64,000 bases of DNA from Stichopus chloronotus (taxonomy: Eukaryota; Echinodermata; Holothuroidea; Aspidochirotida; Stichopodidae): positions 16,876,150 to 16,940,149 of the forward strand of contig CM037846.1 of assembly GCA_021234535.1 (NCBI GenBank), in the 5' to 3' direction. Positions 61,301-64,000 of the stretch are shown one piece after another (the first letter of the stretch is position 1; every line of letters begins with the position of its first letter). The notes beneath the pieces are model-generated. The model had not been told where the DNA came from and ran no database searches. It saw only the letters and a program-made list of their open reading frames with translations. The position numbers and the translations under genes were made by a program.

Positions 61301-61771
61301 AAAGTCGGAGTCAGGATATATATATATGGGTACGAAATGCATCTCTAGGGTTAAGTCGTTGGAAAATGTATCCCCATGGAAGTAGAATTAAGGGTGGATC
61401 ACGAAACCACATTTATACCACCTATGCTAGTAGAGATTGCGAGAATTCACCTAAGTGACCTATGTTAACATATAGTGCTGACACACAAAACATCTCACAA
61501 AATAAAGATTCTGACCCAAATATATGAAAATCGGGGAAAAAGGGAAGAACGTTGTATTTTTTACAGACCTGTGTAAAGAATAGCAATACGGTTAATAAAC
61601 CTATCCAACTGTGTGCGGAATATAAGTTAGCGTAGCCTGCCTTCCTGTGGTAGCTGAACGTAGCCTTCAGTGCTATGACAACGCATACCAGAGTTGTTGC
61701 GTGCATCACCAAATGGATTATTTTCACCACTGTCTTGTTATCCTTTCGAAATATTCGGAACATTAGTATAG
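55275..61771 (-). CDS. CYB561: Cytochrome b561 (CYB561-type), 3' part
   Basis: Four - strand exons join in frame: 61771-61569, 60362-60205, 56249-56096 and 55307-55275. The protein is a multi-helix membrane electron carrier of vesicle or plasma membranes that moves electrons from ascorbate through two b hemes. Visible signatures are an FR-FRK loop, H...H in the next helix (VKIIHLVMHATTLV), K.TF.YHRKAGYANLYSAHSW with its His, and FHRFFG with the fourth-type His. YHRKAGYANLYS is closer to CYB561 than to the CYBRD1 or CYB561A3 versions I know. The first one or two helices, including the expected HP motif, must lie on 5' exon(s) not found. Length and phases fit the family. Confidence 0.85.
55308..56095 (-). 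other. Cytochrome b561 intron, 788 bp
   Basis: No other feature recognised. Confidence 0.45.
56096..56249 (-). CDS. CYB561: Cytochrome b561 exon: last transmembrane helix
   Basis: The acceptor ATACGTACAG (completing a phase-2 codon) and donor CAG|GTATGT (phase 0) bound 154 bases. It reads DDYPKMGSLATVGNLVAMVL, then LAFALSVGFLVTYPPYQRES. The Y...G.LAN..G-like start and final helix match helix 6 of the family. Confidence 0.85.
56250..60204 (-). other. Cytochrome b561 intron, 4 kb
   Basis: It holds a hAT-like element (listed separately), a poly-A/T run near 57912 and short AT-rich frames. A 68-codon + strand frame at 58180-58386 (KLRVRRGFNFTLLKRKLRQA...) has no recognisable family. Confidence 0.5.
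58661..59987. mobile_element. Probable nonautonomous hAT-like DNA element, ~1.3 kb
   Basis: The left end reads TAGGGGTCGGCGGTATTCCG. The reverse complement of the right end reads TAGTTCGGGTTGGGCTGTAT. Both are followed by clusters of GGTACCGG/ACCGGTACC words in both orientations (58670-58815 and 59907-59965). GGTTGGGCGGTAT-type ends with palindromic CCGGTA repeats are familiar from nonautonomous hAT elements. No transposase frame is present and no clear 8-bp target duplication was found, so the exact ends are uncertain. Confidence 0.5.
60205..60362 (-). CDS. CYB561: Cytochrome b561 exon: helix 5 region
   Basis: The acceptor TTTTACATTTCAG (phase 0) and donor TT|GTAAGT (phase 2) bound 158 bases. 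It reads WVFGFVSFFLPWL, then RAELLPFHRFFGVAIFTMAC and ATALIGINEKLF. It contains the conserved His of the H.FFG motif (a heme ligand in the family) and the A.A..G..EK.F segment. Confidence 0.9.
60363..61568 (-). other. Cytochrome b561 intron, 1.2 kb
   Basis: It contains a long inverted repeat at 61060-61214, listed separately, and a short degenerate repeat of GTAAGGAAATGC type at 61245-61375. Confidence 0.6.
61060..61214. repeat. 38-bp imperfect inverted repeat (fold-back)
   Basis: The arm at 61060-61097 (AGAGCAAGATTAAGGATGGC...) pairs with 61177-61214, whose reverse complement begins AGAGCAAGATTATGGATGAC. About 33 of 38 positions match; the loop is about 79 bases. Confidence 0.85.
61569..61771 (-). 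CDS. CYB561: Cytochrome b561 exon: helices 3 and 4
   Basis: The acceptor TTTCATTGCTACAG (phase 1) and donor CAG|GTCTGT (phase 0) bound 203 bases. It reads ILMFRIFRKDNKTVVKIIHL and VMHATTLVCVVIALKATF, then SYHRKAGYANLYSAHSW, IGLL and LFFTQ. The two His positions of helix 3 and the HSW His of helix 4 are present. Family members usually have SLHSW; SAHSW here is a small change. The frame stays open upstream of the acceptor, but that part does not resemble the family. Confidence 0.92.
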
Positions 61772-64000
61772 CTGTAGCAATGAAAGAGAAGAGATACCAG
61801 AGTTCGCTATGCCACACAGTCACATGAAAAGAGAGAGTTGACTGACTACAAAATTTATACATATGTCTATAGTCTCGTTCAAGATTAATGTTTAGAGATC
61901 TTAAAACACCCGGCAAAGTGGAAATAGAAAACATTTTCCTTCTCATTTTCAGAGATCAGATGAAGTGGGGTAGTCATGTATGAGAACAGATTTCGATATT
62001 TTTGAGAGATCAGTCAGGAAAGACTGTCGTTTATGGTGGCAAGTTATTCAAATATTTTCGTCTAAAGACCCTCCCTCTACCCCACCTTTCGCGCTATAAT
62101 GTTGAAAATGGAATCAAAGATTACTGGAGCTTGCAAGTTGAAGAACCTTGATAGATATATAGACTAAACATTTTTAACAAACAGCAATTGTCGTCTTGGC
62201 ACTGTTGTTGTTGTTGTTGTTGTTTTTTACTCTAGCTATTGTAGTTTGTGCCTTTCGGTGTGTGTATGTGTGTTTATATGCATTCTGTGTAACATCTCTT
62301 ATATTTCTCAGACTTACAATCATAAAACTATTTCAAAACGTAAAATTATCTTCATTATCGCAGCGAGTCTTTCAAACATATTAACCAAGAAGCAGACTGG
62401 GAGGATTTTGTAAGCAAAGTAAAACTCTCCATTCAGGATATAGCAAACTGTGTCATTAAACTCTCCAAGACCTTTCTCTCAACAGGCTAGGCTATATATA
62501 CCAAACAGTTTCAAAGATTGCTTTTAAAACACTCTTCCAGTGGATCTTTTTTACACAGCTATGGATTTTTTTTTTTTGGAAATTCCTTCTTCTCCTAATC
62601 CCGTGATTTGAACAGGTGTTTATTTGCTAATAATTGGAAGAAATAATGTTTCACCCACATTTGGATATCTCAACAAATGTTTCCTAACTGCAGTTCCATA
62701 TTTCTTGTAAAATAAAGTCATCCAGTATAGCGATGACATGAAGCAGAAAGAAATTAAACCATTGCGTCATTGAAAAAAAAGTCGATATCAGAGTTCCAGA
62801 AATAGTCCAAACGAAGCAAAAGAAAAAAGAATATACTATTATATCATTTTTGTACTTCACTTATGAAAACTGATTATTCTAAGATGTAGATCAATCAATG
62901 CATTTCTCCCTGGTTTAATCAATAACTATGACATTATTTTTCAATGCCACGACGAAGTGATTCGTACACCGTCAGCAGGCTTTGAGTGAGGCTTGTTCTA
63001 CTGCAGGTTGCACTATGGACAAAAGGACAACGCACTGTTAAAATTTTGTGGGAGACGATCAATATATTCAGTACTGTGTACATCGACTATAGAACGATGC
63101 ACACGGTTTGTTGTATAATTGTCACTGTTATATTATTATTATTTTACCAGTGCTCTGAGGTCTTGGAGCAAACCAAGTCTGGATTTTTTTGCTGGACAGT
63201 ATTACATGTATGGGTGTCGTTGGGGGGGGGGGGGGGCTGACACAGTTGTCCCCACTCCACACCCCTTTTGGAAAGTGAAAATAAAAGTAAAGTAACCAAC
63301 CATCTTTACCTGGAAGACGCATTCCAATGCAACTGTCAACAGGATGAAAGAGTGGCACTCCAAACGAAAAAAATGTTTGCAGTATTTCACAAACAATGAA
63401 ACTTTTGGCACAATTTTGCACTTGCTAGTGGGTTCACTCCTAAACTGCACCCACGTTCAAAATCAAATCAAAATCACACGATCACTAGTTTTCTACAACT
63501 TGAAATTCTGGTTGCGATGCATTTTTTTTAAGTCTTTAGTGTTATTACCACAAACATAGAACAAAATATCTGTCAGCGAAATTAAAAGGAAAAAATCCAC
63601 CAATCGCTCCATTTCATTCGAGGTCATGGTTTGTATTATTACTTATAAGTGTGTCTTTGGCATTTATTGAAATTCATACACATCAGACAGTTTTAACAAC
63701 ACGACACTTCCCCGTTTGCTGTCATCACTGTGACGTACGTCATCATGTTCACAACATCTCTTCACATGTGGATGTAAGTTATTGGAGCCGTTCGTTGTTT
63801 ACTCTTATTTCGCACCATTGTAATCAAGAATTAAATCTTATTCATGTGTCAATTTTCGACTCTAATTTATGTTTCTAGTACCACGATCGATATATTGTTT
63901 TTCATTACATGTTCAGAAGTCCTTTGAAGTAAAATTGAATGCCGAACGCCATTGTTCAGTGTCAGGAGAGAACATCCTGGGAATTACGTCGATGACGTAA
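61772..64000. other. Upstream side of cytochrome b561, no exon recognised
   Basis: The 5' exon with the expected N.HP..M motif was searched for on the - strand and not found; it may lie beyond the window. A (GTT)n run lies near 62205, a poly-T run near 62569 and a poly-G run near 63221. Confidence 0.45.

Noticed and set aside
63128..63450. Possible first exon of cytochrome b561 on the - strand (contains FHPVDS)
   Set aside because: An HP pair is present, but the following residues are not a hydrophobic helix and the frame crosses a poly-G tract; it does not match the family's helix 2.

Overview
This is AT-rich nuclear DNA of a metazoan, not a bacterial or phage sequence. Genes are split into short exons with GT-AG introns, and there is much microsatellite and transposon DNA. 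The ADAM-type and cytochrome b561 genes, an animal-type CMC DNA transposon and a Penelope-like element fit an invertebrate deuterostome. An echinoderm is my best guess; this is inference and no species-level marker is present.

Two host genes face each other tail to tail. On the + strand, from about 18.7 to 46.4 kb, lie the C-terminal exons of an ADAM-family membrane protein most like ADAM11/22/23: disintegrin, shortened cysteine-rich segment, EGF-like module, Thr/Ser stalk, one transmembrane helix and a basic cytoplasmic tail. Every junction from 19285 onward keeps the reading frame. The tail has two 27-nt microexons and a possible last exon ending in the class I PDZ ligand ETMV. The prodomain and metalloprotease exons were not found. 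On the - strand, from 61.8 down to 55.3 kb, are four frame-consistent exons of a cytochrome b561 (ascorbate-dependent transmembrane electron carrier); its 5' exon(s) were not found. Upstream of the ADAM exons, the last coding exon and a poly(A) signal of an unidentified + strand gene sit near 6.65-6.83 kb, with one more possible exon near 1.05 kb.

The main structural feature is a 9,957-bp DNA transposon at 8083-18039. It has CACTGCA... terminal inverted repeats, a TA target duplication and many ACACCA/TGGTGT subterminal motifs. On its - strand it carries a frameshifted and truncated CACTA/EnSpm (CMC) transposase fragment and a separate five-exon gene with intact junctions. That gene encodes a CIDE-N-like/ubiquitin-fold segment, an acidic linker and helical domains. 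It is the best candidate here for a poorly described component. The element also holds a tandem array of about 144-bp units with DR1-type nuclear-receptor half-sites.

The 13.3-kb intron before the ADAM transmembrane exon holds two tRNA-Ser(AGA) genes in a nearly perfect 730-bp tandem duplication, a disrupted tRNA-Ser relic, and a satellite-like array of alternating about 155-bp units. Between ADAM exons and the 3' end are a decayed Penelope-like GIY-YIG endonuclease region and a second copy of its tail. The cytochrome b561 introns hold a hAT-like element and a 38-bp fold-back. All splice sites are predicted by eye, without transcript data.
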